DNA from: Achromobacter pestifer
GTDB taxonomy: Bacteria > Pseudomonadota > Gammaproteobacteria > Burkholderiales > Burkholderiaceae_B
NCBI RefSeq assembly: GCF_013267355.1
Contig: NZ_CP053985.1
Coordinates: 5,642,001 to 5,706,000 of the forward strand
Direction: 5' to 3'
DNA length: 64,000 bases
The notes below the pieces were generated by a model. That model was not told where the DNA came from, made no database searches, and was given only the letters and a program-made list of their open reading frames with translations. Below, in pieces: positions 8,150 through 15,493 of this stretch. The translations under genes and the position numbers were made by a program. Each line of letters starts with the position of its first letter. Position 1 is the stretch's first letter.

Positions 8150-9121
8150 ATGAAGAACGCCATTCGCATCCTTGCGTGCGCCACGCTGGCGCTGGGCGCC
8201 GTCGGCAACGCCAGCGCGCAGGAATTTCCCAATAAAAGCATACAGATCGTTGTGCCGTTTCCGCCGGGCGGCGTGGCCGACCTGGTCGTGCGCACGGTTG
8301 CGCAAAAGCTGGGCCAGGACGTCAAGCAGCCTGTGCTGGTGGTGAACAAGCCTGGCGCCAGCGGCATCATCGGGGCCGAGTTCGTGGCCCGTGCGCCGGC
8401 GGATGGCTACACGCTGCTGTTGGCGAACCTGCCCATCATGTCGATCAACGAACTGCAGTACAGCAGCCTGCCGTATTCCGCCGCGCGGGACTTCGCGCCC
8501 GTGATCCTGCTGGCCGACCAGCCCTATATCATCGCCACCGGCAACGCCGTGCCCGCCAAGACGATGAAGGAGTTCATCGCCTATGCCAAGGACAAGCCGG
8601 ACACGCTGACCTTCGGTTCGGCGTCCAGCTCGACCTTTCTTGCAGGCGAATTGTTCAAGCAGCGCGCGGGCATCCGCATGGCGCACATCCCCTATAAGGG
8701 CAGCGCGCCCGCCATCAACGATCTGCTTGGCGGACATATCAGCCTGATCCTGGATCCGGTGATTACCTTGCTGCCGCACGTCCAGGCCGGCAAGCTGCGG
8801 GCCCTGGCGGTGACGTCGTCCGAACGGATAGATTCTGCGCCGGACATTCCCAGCTACAAGGAAGTCGGCCTTGTGGATATGGACATCACTTCCTGGCAGG
8901 GTATCGTCGCCCCGGTGGGCACGCCCGAGGCGCTCGTCAAGAAGCTCAACGAGGATTTCAACCGGGCCTTGCAGTCGCCCGAAGTGGCCTCGCGCCTGAA
9001 GGAGCAGGGGGTAAGCACCAAGGGCGGCTCGGCTCAGGCTTTCGCCGATTTCGTCGCGGCCGAAAACAAGCGCTGGGCGACGCTGGCCAAGCAAGTCAAC
9101 TTCCTGCCCGGCAGTTTGTGA
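8150..9121 (+). CDS. Bug family tripartite tricarboxylate transporter substrate-binding protein
   Basis: Periplasmic solute receptor of 323 aa. An N-terminal signal peptide of about 23 residues ending ASA-Q is followed by the Bug start FPNKSIQIVVPFPPGGVADLVVRTVAQKL and the usual family motifs (VNKPGASGIIGAEFVARAPADGYT; PYKGSAPAINDLLGGHI). Bug proteins bind carboxylates, amino acids or aromatic acids, often for TctAB-type permeases; no TctA/TctB gene is in the window. It lies between the dipeptidase-like gene and the RidA gene, whose ATG overlaps its stop codon (TGATG), so all three are probably one operon. Confidence 0.94.
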   Translation: MKNAIRILACATLALGAVGNASAQEFPNKSIQIVVPFPPGGVADLVVRTVAQKLGQDVKQPVLVVNKPGASGIIGAEFVARAPADGYTLLLANLPIMSINELQYSSLPYSAARDFAPVILLADQPYIIATGNAVPAKTMKEFIAYAKDKPDTLTFGSASSSTFLAGELFKQRAGIRMAHIPYKGSAPAINDLLGGHISLILDPVITLLPHVQAGKLRALAVTSSERIDSAPDIPSYKEVGLVDMDITSWQGIVAPVGTPEALVKKLNEDFNRALQSPEVASRLKEQGVSTKGGSAQAFADFVAAENKRWATLAKQVNFLPGSL

Positions 9122-9630
9122 TGAGCATCCTGACCGGAGCCGATGCGCGCTTGCAGGCCCTGGGCCTGGCCTTGCCCCAGCCCACGCCGACTCACTATGC
9201 CTATTTGCCGGCGCTGCGGCACGGCGGCACGGTGTATGTTGCCGGGCAGATTCCGAAGCTCAGCGCGGACCAGTTGCTGGTTCAAGGCGCGGTTGGCGAG
9301 CAGGTCGGCGAAGCGCAGGCGCGCGAGGCCGTGCGCCTGTGCGTGCTGCATGCGCTGTCGTGGGTGGCCCATCACGCGCAGGGCAGCCTGGATGCGGTGG
9401 AACAGATACTGCGCGTCAACTACTTCTTCCAGGTGGGCGAGCGCGCCAGCACGCGGCTATCCGCCATTGCCGACTCCGGATCGGAACTGCTGGTCGCGAT
9501 CTTCGGCCGCCAGGGCGAGCATCCGCGTTCGGTCATCGGCGTGCGCGAGCTGCCGCGCAACGCGCCGGTGCTGGTTAGTATGGACGTGGCCCTGGCGGTT
9601 GCGGACTCCTCGCGCGTGCCGGCAGGCTGA
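9121..9630 (+). CDS. RidA/YjgF/UK114 family protein
   Basis: 169-aa Rid-superfamily protein. The ATG at 9121 shares a base with the stop of the Bug gene; a GTG three bases earlier is also possible. RidA enzymes hydrolyse reactive enamine/imine intermediates to ketoacids and ammonia. The key Arg that binds the substrate carboxylate in archetypal RidA is present in HPRSVIGVRELP. At about 170 aa it is longer than RidA itself (about 128 aa), in line with the longer subfamilies. Its place in an operon with a hydrolase and a receptor suggests a pathway that makes an imine-like intermediate. Confidence 0.88.
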   Translation: MSILTGADARLQALGLALPQPTPTHYAYLPALRHGGTVYVAGQIPKLSADQLLVQGAVGEQVGEAQAREAVRLCVLHALSWVAHHAQGSLDAVEQILRVNYFFQVGERASTRLSAIADSGSELLVAIFGRQGEHPRSVIGVRELPRNAPVLVSMDVALAVADSSRVPAG

Positions 9631-9658
9631 CACCGCTGGCAGCCTCGTGACGCCTTGC

Positions 9659-10258
9659 TCAGCGCTTGGGCAACACGAACTCCACCCGCCGGTTCTGCGC
9701 CCGTCCTTGCGGATTGTCCGCGCCATTGGCCAGCCGGTTCGACTGGATCGGTTGGGTATCGCCCAGTCCCTTGACGCTCAGCCGCGACTTGTCCACGCCG
9801 TGGCTTGCCAGCCATTGCGCCACCGCCTGGGCGCGGCGCAATGACAGGTCCTTGTTGTAGGACGCCGATCCCTTGGAATCGGTATGGCCTTCGATCGCGA
9901 CCGTGCCGGCCGAGCTGGACTTGATCAGGCTGGCGATGTCCCGCAGCGTGGGTTCGGCGGCGGGGCGGATGGCGGTCTTGTCGAAATCGAACAGCACATC
10001 GCCCAGCATGGCGACGGTCACGGCATTCTTGTCCTGCCGCACCGACAGGCCGTCGTGGCGCGCGGCCAGGCCGTCAATCTGCGCGCTCAGATCGGACACG
10101 CCGCCGCTGGCGTCGGAAGGGAATCCCTTCAGGTCCAGGATGGTGGCCTGCAGATCCAGGATCTCGGCCTTGTAGGGTGGCTCCTGCGCCATGGAGCCGC
10201 TGGCGGCGGCCAGCAGCGCCGCGGCCAGCAGCGTGGACGCGCCCGGGTAGCCGGCCAT
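9659..10258 (-). CDS. OmpA family protein
   Basis: 199-aa exported protein: a signal peptide of about 24 residues (ending SMA-Q), a short alpha-helical linker with repeated LDL/IDGL patterns, then an OmpA-like peptidoglycan-binding domain (about 95-197) with FDFDKTAIRP, VAIEGHTDSKGSASYN and the C-terminal GRAQNRRVEFVL signature. It lacks the OmpA beta-barrel, so it should be periplasmic and bind peptidoglycan. The upstream secreted-protein gene ends 2 bp before its start, indicating an operon and probably a functional pair. Confidence 0.92.
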   Translation of the reverse strand: MAGYPGASTLLAAALLAAASGSMAQEPPYKAEILDLQATILDLKGFPSDASGGVSDLSAQIDGLAARHDGLSVRQDKNAVTVAMLGDVLFDFDKTAIRPAAEPTLRDIASLIKSSSAGTVAIEGHTDSKGSASYNKDLSLRRAQAVAQWLASHGVDKSRLSVKGLGDTQPIQSNRLANGADNPQGRAQNRRVEFVLPKR

Positions 10259-10260
10259 GG

Positions 10261-10752
10261 CTAGCGGTCGGTGATCTTGATGGCGTCGAAGGTCTCGACG
10301 CTGGGTATCGTCAACGAGACCTCTTTGATCTCTTTGGGCGGGGCGGGGAATTTCCCCTGCCAGGAGCCGGCGATCGGGGCGTCCTTCTCGGTCCTAATCA
10401 TCAGTTTGGGATTGGTCAACGGCTTGTCGTTGCTGTCTCTCAGCAGCAGATGCTTCTTGTTGCCGGCGACCACGTAGAAGCTGTTTTCATAATCGCTCTT
10501 GCTGATCTGCGGATAGAGCATCTCCGTCTTGCCCATGACGATGGGCTTGAACCGTACCTTGATGGACAGGATATCGCCGCTGCGCACCGCTTCGATCACC
10601 TGGCCCTCGGCGGCGCCGGAGTCAGTCAGGCCGGTGGCCAGGGGCGTGGGGGCGTTGGCCTGGGCTTGGGCAAACGCGGCCGGGCCGGCCGCCGCCAGGG
10701 TCATCAAGGCGCCCAGCGCACAGGCGGCGGCGGTCTTTCTGATCGGAGTCAC
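10261..10752 (-). CDS. Secreted hypothetical protein upstream of the OmpA-like gene
   Basis: 163-aa exported protein of unknown function. I choose the GTG at 10752 because AAAGGA lies eight bases before it; the in-frame ATG at 10761 directly abuts this AAAGGA and leaves no spacing. The product starts TPIRKTAAACALGALM, a signal peptide cleaved after about AFAQA, then a soluble domain with many beta-prone stretches (SIKVRFKPIVMGKTEMLYP; FYVVAGNKKHLLLRDS). The 2-bp gap to the OmpA-like gene suggests both act in the periplasm, perhaps as a complex. No family recognised. Confidence 0.8.
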   Translation of the reverse strand: MTPIRKTAAACALGALMTLAAAGPAAFAQAQANAPTPLATGLTDSGAAEGQVIEAVRSGDILSIKVRFKPIVMGKTEMLYPQISKSDYENSFYVVAGNKKHLLLRDSNDKPLTNPKLMIRTEKDAPIAGSWQGKFPAPPKEIKEVSLTIPSVETFDAIKITDR

Positions 10753-10917
10753 GATTAGCATCCTTTGTCGGTGAAAACCACTCAGGGCAAGACGGAAGGA
10801 CCAGGACTCATTCTTTTGGCCCAGTCCAAAGTCCAACGCACGATGGTCCGACTTTCAGGCGCTTATTTCAGTTCGATGTTTTTCCAAGAAGTTACGGAAT
10901 CTAGCTGGCGCGGGCGC

Positions 10918-11115
10918 TTAGCCGCCGCGGTGGCCGTGGTAACGCGGCGCGGCGACGCTGTGGGTGTTGTCCTTGTGCTGCGATCCGACCAGGGCCTTGC
11001 GCCGGGCTTCCTCGTGCTGATGGTCAGCACGGGCGCGTTCCTTGTCGGCCTGCGGGGCCGCGTGCGCGTCCGGTGCGGCCTGGGGAGGATTGGGATGGGG
11101 GGTCTTGGGCGTCAT
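10918..11115 (-). CDS. Small His/Ala/Pro-rich hypothetical protein, 65 aa
   Basis: Low-complexity soluble protein starting MTPKTPHPNPPQAAPD, rich in His, Ala, Pro and charged residues, with no signal peptide or membrane helix. An AGGT sequence nine bases before the ATG is a weak ribosome site. The overlapping plus-strand frame is longer but looks like a shadow, with Arg/Gly/Val-rich random composition. The protein is probably disordered; the several His residues could bind metal, but nothing proves it. Confidence 0.45.
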   Translation of the reverse strand: MTPKTPHPNPPQAAPDAHAAPQADKERARADHQHEEARRKALVGSQHKDNTHSVAAPRYHGHRGG

Positions 11116-11305
11116 GGTGCGTACCTATGCAGGTGCCGCGGCATATGCCGCATTTCCACATTACGCCCGGTGTACGCGTTTCTCAAGCGGTGATTGCGGC
11201 GCTTTTTTTGATTGCGGCAGCGCAATGTCTGAGCAGTTGAAGGCGCTATGGCAGCACAATGGTCATGCGCTGTTTTCCTAGACGTCCGTCTTTCAGGAGA
11301 GCCTC

Positions 11306-12025
11306 ATGTGCGACTGTTCCTCTTGCGCAAATCCCCCACAGTTCAATCGCCGCCGGCTGCTGTTCGGCGCCGCAGCCGTGGCGACGGCCGGCGCTTCGGG
11401 CTGGCTGGGCGATGCCCAGGCCGCCGTGCCGTCAAACGATATCGGTCCCGACGCGGCCTTGAAACGCTTGATGGCCGGCAATGCCCGCTACGCCGCCAAC
11501 AAGCCGAACATGCGGGATTATTCCGCAGGGCGCGCAGCCCGCGCCGTGAAGCAGAAGCCCATCGCCGCCATTCTGGGCTGTTCGGACTCGCGGGTGGCGC
11601 CGGAACTGGCGTTCGACCAGGGGCCGGGCGACCTGTTCATCGTGCGCGTGGCCGGCAACTTCGTGAATGAAGACGGCCTGGCCAGCCTGGAGTACGGCAC
11701 GCTGGTCTTGCGCGCGCCGCTGATCCTGGTGCTGGGCCACGACAACTGCGGCGCGGTGGACGCGACGGTGAAAGCGCTCAAGGACAAGACCGAGTTCCCG
11801 GGGCATCTGCCCGCGCTGGTGAATGCGATCAAGCCCGCCGTCGAACTTGCCAGCCAGTCGGGCGCGAAGGATCTGATGGCCGCGGCCGTCGCGGCGAATG
11901 TGCGCCTGGCGGTCGAGCGCCTGAAGACCGCGCAGCCGCTCTTGCAAGAGATGGTGCAGCAGAAAAAGCTGGGCGTGGTCGGCGGCGTGTACAGCCTGGC
12001 CACGGGCAAGGTGACCTTGGTCTGA
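11306..12025 (+). CDS. Exported beta-class carbonic anhydrase
   Basis: 239-aa zinc enzyme that interconverts CO2 and bicarbonate. Beta-class motifs are clear: CSDSR (Cys and Asp ligand/dyad) at about residues 93-97 and HDNCGA (His and Cys ligands) further on. The N-terminus holds an NRRRLLFGAAAVATAGA stretch, twin arginines followed by a hydrophobic segment and AQA, which looks like a Tat signal peptide and predicts a periplasmic location; the first residues (MCDCSSCANPP) are Cys-rich. SD AGGAG lies seven bases before the ATG. It is monocistronic by spacing. Confidence 0.93.
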   Translation: MCDCSSCANPPQFNRRRLLFGAAAVATAGASGWLGDAQAAVPSNDIGPDAALKRLMAGNARYAANKPNMRDYSAGRAARAVKQKPIAAILGCSDSRVAPELAFDQGPGDLFIVRVAGNFVNEDGLASLEYGTLVLRAPLILVLGHDNCGAVDATVKALKDKTEFPGHLPALVNAIKPAVELASQSGAKDLMAAAVAANVRLAVERLKTAQPLLQEMVQQKKLGVVGGVYSLATGKVTLV

Positions 12026-12147
12026 AGCCGGCCCAGGGCCGCCCGAATCACAGCGCCGGCCGGTCCTGGGCGGTGAGAATTGCTGAACTTTGATGACTCT
12101 TCCCTTCGTAATATCCCGTTTGAAAGGGTATTGAAAGGGGAGGAGAC

Positions 12148-12423
12148 ATGGGGGCGTGCAAAAAATGCGAGGCGATCGTGACCGACCGGCGCGATGCGCC
12201 CGGGCATGAGAACCTGATCAGCCTGGGCATGGTGAGATCGCCCGGCCAGACGCAGCGGAGCGTGCAGCACGAAGCGTTCACCTGTGCTTTGTGCGGCACG
12301 GACTGGGATTATCTCTACGACAAGCGCGACCCCGCGTCGGGGTGGCGCCGTTGCGGCTCTGATGCGGGCCTGCCGATCGAGGCCGCCGTGCAGCCTCTGG
12401 CAAGAGCGGTTGGCGCGGGCTAG
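12148..12423 (+). CDS. Zinc-ribbon-like small protein, 91 aa
   Basis: Starts directly after an excellent ribosome site (GGAGGAGAC-ATG). Two CxxC pairs, CKKC at residues 4-7 and CALC around residue 46, could form a zinc ribbon or rubredoxin-like knuckle. The rest is hydrophilic with no export signal. No specific family recognised. A hairpin terminator follows at 12427-12450. Confidence 0.7.
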   Translation: MGACKKCEAIVTDRRDAPGHENLISLGMVRSPGQTQRSVQHEAFTCALCGTDWDYLYDKRDPASGWRRCGSDAGLPIEAAVQPLARAVGAG

Positions 12424-12426
12424 CGC

Positions 12427-12453
12427 AAGCCGCCTTCATGCGGGCGGCTTTAT
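12427..12453 (+). terminator. Rho-independent terminator
   Basis: AAGCCGCC (12427-12434) pairs with GGCGGCTT (12443-12450) over an 8-nt loop and is followed by TTTAT. It lies 3 bp after the zinc-ribbon gene and faces the convergent DCC-family gene, so it may work in both directions. Confidence 0.7.
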
Positions 12454-12487
12454 CGTGCCGCGGCGTCGACGGCGGCGCCGTCCGCTG

Positions 12488-12868
12488 CTACATCTGCATC
12501 TTCTTCTTGCCTAGCAACGTCAGCGCCAGGCTGCGGCCCGTGCGCATGAAAGGATAGAGCGCGGTCGACAGGCAGGGGTTGCGGAACACGGCGGCATTGA
12601 CGCTGTTGAACAGGTCGTTGCCGGTGCTGATCAGCGCCAGCCGGTTGATGCAGTCCGCGCCCCAATAGTCCTGGCCGTCCAGGTGCAACAGCATGCCCTG
12701 GTTCAGGTCATACCCTTGCGCCTTGTAGGCCACCGCCAGGTCGGGATGGTCGCGCATGTTCAGCAGATCGATGGGGCCGACGGCCTTCTGCAATTGCAGC
12801 ATCCGCACGTAGTTCGAGCAGAAAGGGCAGTCTCCGTCGTAGAGCAGAAAGTTCTTTGCGATGGCCAT
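12488..12868 (-). CDS. Thiol-disulfide oxidoreductase DCC family protein
   Basis: About 126-aa DCC-family (DUF393) protein named for its DxxCPFC-type motif, seen here as LLYDGDCPFCSNYVRML just after the start. The family is thioredoxin-like and presumed to do thiol-disulfide exchange; physiological partners are mostly unknown. The start at 12868 (MAIAKNF) places the motif at the usual distance from the N-terminus; the 19-residue extension from the in-frame ATG at 12925 has no such support. Confidence 0.88.
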   Translation of the reverse strand: MAIAKNFLLYDGDCPFCSNYVRMLQLQKAVGPIDLLNMRDHPDLAVAYKAQGYDLNQGMLLHLDGQDYWGADCINRLALISTGNDLFNSVNAAVFRNPCLSTALYPFMRTGRSLALTLLGKKKMQM

Positions 12869-12988
12869 GATGCACCGTGTGGAAATGCGCGGGCGCGGAA
12901 AGCGCGCCTGCCGCTTACTCCCCATTAAAACGCATATCGCTGGACGCGCCCACCGCCCGCATTGCGCACGCGCACCGGATGCGGGACT

Positions 12989-13939
12989 TCAGCGTATCTG
13001 GCGCACGCCTTGGCCCAGGCGCCGGCGCAGCAGGTTGCGCAGCGTGACGCCGTCGGCATAGCCGACCTGCGCCGCGATCTGCTCCAGCGACAGGCTGGTG
13101 GTCTTCAGCAAGTGGGCGGCGCGCTCCACGCGCAAGTCCTGGAAATACGACAGCGGACTCTTGCCCAGCACCTCCTGCGTGCGGCGCGCCAGCGTGCGTT
13201 TGCTGGCGCCCAGCGCCTGCGCCGCGGCCTCCAGCGAGAATCCCTGCGCCAGATGCGCGCGCGCCCAGCGTTCAAACGCCTGCACCAGCGGCTCGGCATG
13301 CGTCAGGTGGTCGGTGATGGCATAGGCGGATTGCGCCGGCCGCTGGTCCACGATCAGATAGCGGGCCACCAGCGCGGCCAGCTCGGGACTGGCCTGGCGC
13401 ACCAGCCAGAGCGCCATGTCCATGTGGCTGAGCGCCGCGCCTGCCGTCAGCAACGACGACGAGCGCACCAGCATGCGGCCGTCCTCCAGGTCCACCGCCG
13501 GATAGCGTTGCCTGAACAGGGGCGCCAGCCACCAGGTGGTAGTGGCCTTATGGCCGTCCAGCAGGCCGGACTCCGCCAGCACGAAGGTGCCGATGCAGGC
13601 CGCGGCGGTGTTCGCGCCGGGGGCGCGTTCCCGCAGCATCCGGCCGGCATCGCGCACGTCGGCGCGGGCCAGCGCGGGCACCAGCGTTTCGGGCATCTTG
13701 CAGCCGATGGCCGGGATGACGAGCCAGCCCGGGTCCGACGGGTCCGGGCTGCCTGAAATGGGCACGCCGAATCCCTGCGAGGTATGCACTCTGCGGCGCA
13801 TGCCGACCACGCGCGCCTCGAGCGGCTGTACCGGTTCCGGCAACAGAGGCGACAGCTCGTTGGCCGTGGTGAACACGTCCAGGATGGCGGACAGGCCGGT
13901 ATCGAACACGCCCTCCAGGGCCAGGATCTGGATTTTCAT
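12989..13939 (-). CDS. GlxA family AraC-type transcriptional regulator
   Basis: 316-aa regulator with an N-terminal DJ-1/PfpI-like domain (about 1-180; nucleophile-elbow region NTAAACIGTFVLAESGLLDG) and a C-terminal AraC DNA-binding domain with two HTHs (SLEAAAQALGASKRTLARRTQEVLGKSPL and LEQIAAQVGYADGVTLRNLL). ATG 13939 gives the expected N-terminus MKIQILALEGVFDTG. It is divergent from the LysE-type exporter gene at 14058, its most likely target. Members of this family often sense amino acids or quaternary amines; the ligand here is unknown. Confidence 0.92.
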   Translation of the reverse strand: MKIQILALEGVFDTGLSAILDVFTTANELSPLLPEPVQPLEARVVGMRRRVHTSQGFGVPISGSPDPSDPGWLVIPAIGCKMPETLVPALARADVRDAGRMLRERAPGANTAAACIGTFVLAESGLLDGHKATTTWWLAPLFRQRYPAVDLEDGRMLVRSSSLLTAGAALSHMDMALWLVRQASPELAALVARYLIVDQRPAQSAYAITDHLTHAEPLVQAFERWARAHLAQGFSLEAAAQALGASKRTLARRTQEVLGKSPLSYFQDLRVERAAHLLKTTSLSLEQIAAQVGYADGVTLRNLLRRRLGQGVRQIR

Positions 13940-14057
13940 GGCAAGAACGCTATCAAAGATGTCAAAACCGCCAATATTAATCAGGCCGGCCCGGAGCCAC
14001 AATGCCGCTGTCTGAGCGTCGGCGCAAGCGTGCGCCGCGTGCAACCGGAGTGGTGCC

Positions 14058-14651
14058 TTGTCTATTGAAAATCTGCTTGCCCTGGCGGTGTTCGCCTTCG
14101 TGACCTCGGTTTCGCCGGGCCCCAGCAACGTCATGCTGATGACCTCGGGAGCGAATTTCGGCTTTGGCCGGACGCTGCCCCAGGTGCTGGGCATCACCGT
14201 CGGGTTTACCTTGCTGCTGTTGGGGGTAGGGCTGGGCCTGGGGGCGCTGTTCCAGGCTTGGCCGCCGTTGTCCGTGGCGCTGAAGATCGGCGGCGCGGCC
14301 TATCTGCTGTACCTGGCATGGCGCATCGCGCTGTCGCGCTCGATCGGCGCGGGGCAGGCATCGGCCAGGCCGCTGACCTTCATGGAATCGGCCTTGTTCC
14401 AGTGGATCAACCCCAAGGCGTGGATCGTGGCGCTGGCCTCGGTAGCGGTCTATGTCGACGCCGCGGCGCCCTGGATTTCACTGGGTTGGATGTGCCTGGT
14501 GTTCGCGCTGGTGAACTTGCCCAGCGTGTCGCTGTGGGCCGGCTTCGGCGTGGCGCTGCGCGGATTCCTCGCGCAGCCCGGACGCCTGAAATGGTTCAAC
14601 ATCGGCATGGGCGTGTTGCTGACGCTGACGCTGTGGCCGATGCTGCGTTGA
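14058..14651 (+). CDS. LysE family amino-acid/metabolite exporter
   Basis: 197-aa inner-membrane protein with about six hydrophobic segments and the LysE/RhtB signature VSPGPSNVMLMTSGANFGFGRTLPQVLGITVGF near the N-terminus, plus FQWINPKAW in the middle. The best start is TTG at 14058 with GGAG seven bases upstream; no in-frame ATG gives a complete first helix. RhtB/LysE proteins export amino acids and related compounds. It is divergent from a GlxA regulator with 118 bp between them, suggesting ligand-induced export. Confidence 0.9.
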   Translation: MSIENLLALAVFAFVTSVSPGPSNVMLMTSGANFGFGRTLPQVLGITVGFTLLLLGVGLGLGALFQAWPPLSVALKIGGAAYLLYLAWRIALSRSIGAGQASARPLTFMESALFQWINPKAWIVALASVAVYVDAAAPWISLGWMCLVFALVNLPSVSLWAGFGVALRGFLAQPGRLKWFNIGMGVLLTLTLWPMLR

Positions 14652-14656
14652 TGGCG

Positions 14657-15301
14657 TCAGCTCGCGGCGGCCTCGCCGGATCCGTGCCACGCTAATTGCA
14701 TGGCGTAGCCGCGCACATCTTCAGGCCAGGCCGCGATCTGCTGCGCGAAACGCTCGCGGTCGCCGGCATACAGCGCCCGCGTCGCTTCCTCGAAACCAGG
14801 CAGGTTCCCGCCCATGCCGGACATGTAGCGGTAGGCGGCCTCCTGGCGTTCGCGCTGGCGGTCCTGCGCCTCGTTGTCGCGGCGGGCCTGTTCCACCAGC
14901 TTGCGCAAGGCGACCGAAGCGCCGCCGGGCTGCGCACCCAGCCAGTCCCAATGGCGCGGAAGCAGGGTCACCTCGCGCGCCACCACGCCCAGCTTGGGGC
15001 GGCCCCGGCCGCGCGGCTGCGTTTCGTCGGCTGCCGCTTCGGCGGCCAGGCCGGATGCCAAGGGCGCGGGCTCGGCCCGGGCGCCATGGCGTTGCGCAAT
15101 GGCGGCATCGTCGCCTCTCAGGTCCAGGTCGACCTGCTTGCCGGTCTGATCGTCGAACACCAGGATGGAAGCGTCGCTGCCCGCGTCCATGGCCCGTTTG
15201 ACGGCGAGCGCCACGTCGGCCAGGGCGCCGGCGGCCAGCATGCGGTGGCCGGCGAAGGCGGTGTGTGGATCGGTGGGTTGGGGGGCGGATGGTTGATTCA
15301 T
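14657..15301 (-). CDS. DUF2239 family protein
   Basis: 214-aa cytoplasmic protein of the uncharacterised DUF2239 family: an N-terminal domain ([17 protein letters not shown]), a basic AT-hook-like linker ([25 protein letters not shown]) and a helical C-terminal half ([27 protein letters not shown]). The RGRGRPK linker hints at nucleic-acid binding. It is read from a strong promoter at 15331-15359 embedded in three direct repeats. It ends 5 bp after the convergent LysE gene ends. Confidence 0.88.
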   Translation of the reverse strand: MNQPSAPQPTDPHTAFAGHRMLAAGALADVALAVKRAMDAGSDASILVFDDQTGKQVDLDLRGDDAAIAQRHGARAEPAPLASGLAAEAAADETQPRGRGRPKLGVVAREVTLLPRHWDWLGAQPGGASVALRKLVEQARRDNEAQDRQRERQEAAYRYMSGMGGNLPGFEEATRALYAGDRERFAQQIAAWPEDVRGYAMQLAWHGSGEAAAS

Positions 15302-15308
15302 GTTTTTG

Positions 15309-15376
15309 TCCGGGTGAAAATTACAGATGAATTATGATCCGGGTAAAAATACAAGTCAATACATCCGGGTAAAAAT
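15309..15376 (-). promoter_or_regulatory. DUF2239 promoter with three direct operator-like repeats
   Basis: On the minus strand, TTGACT (15354-15359) and CATAAT (15331-15336) are separated by 17 bp, a near-ideal sigma70 promoter for the gene starting at 15301. Three same-orientation copies of ATTTTTACCCGGA lie at 15364-15376, 15338-15350 (inside the spacer) and 15309-15321 (one or two changes, after the -10). Their position across the promoter suggests repression. Confidence 0.75.
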
Positions 15377-15463
15377 ATTGCGAGGCGGCAAAAGGCCGCT
15401 TCGGCGCGCAGAAATATCCCCGAGAACCTAGGGTCAACACCTAGGCAAAACACCCAAGCGGCG

Positions 15464-15469
15464 TATAAT
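15464..15469 (+). promoter_or_regulatory. Likely -10 element of guaB
   Basis: A consensus TATAAT lies 24 bp before the guaB ATG. No convincing -35 hexamer is present at 16-18 bp, but two CCTAGG palindromes at 15428-15433 and 15440-15445 flank that position and might bind an activator. Confidence 0.55.
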
Positions 15470-15493
15470 CTTGCTTTGCGCCCGGAGTTACCC

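Noticed and set aside
11227..11283. 18-codon frame before the carbonic anhydrase gene
   Set aside because: No ribosome binding site at proper spacing and no distinctive composition.
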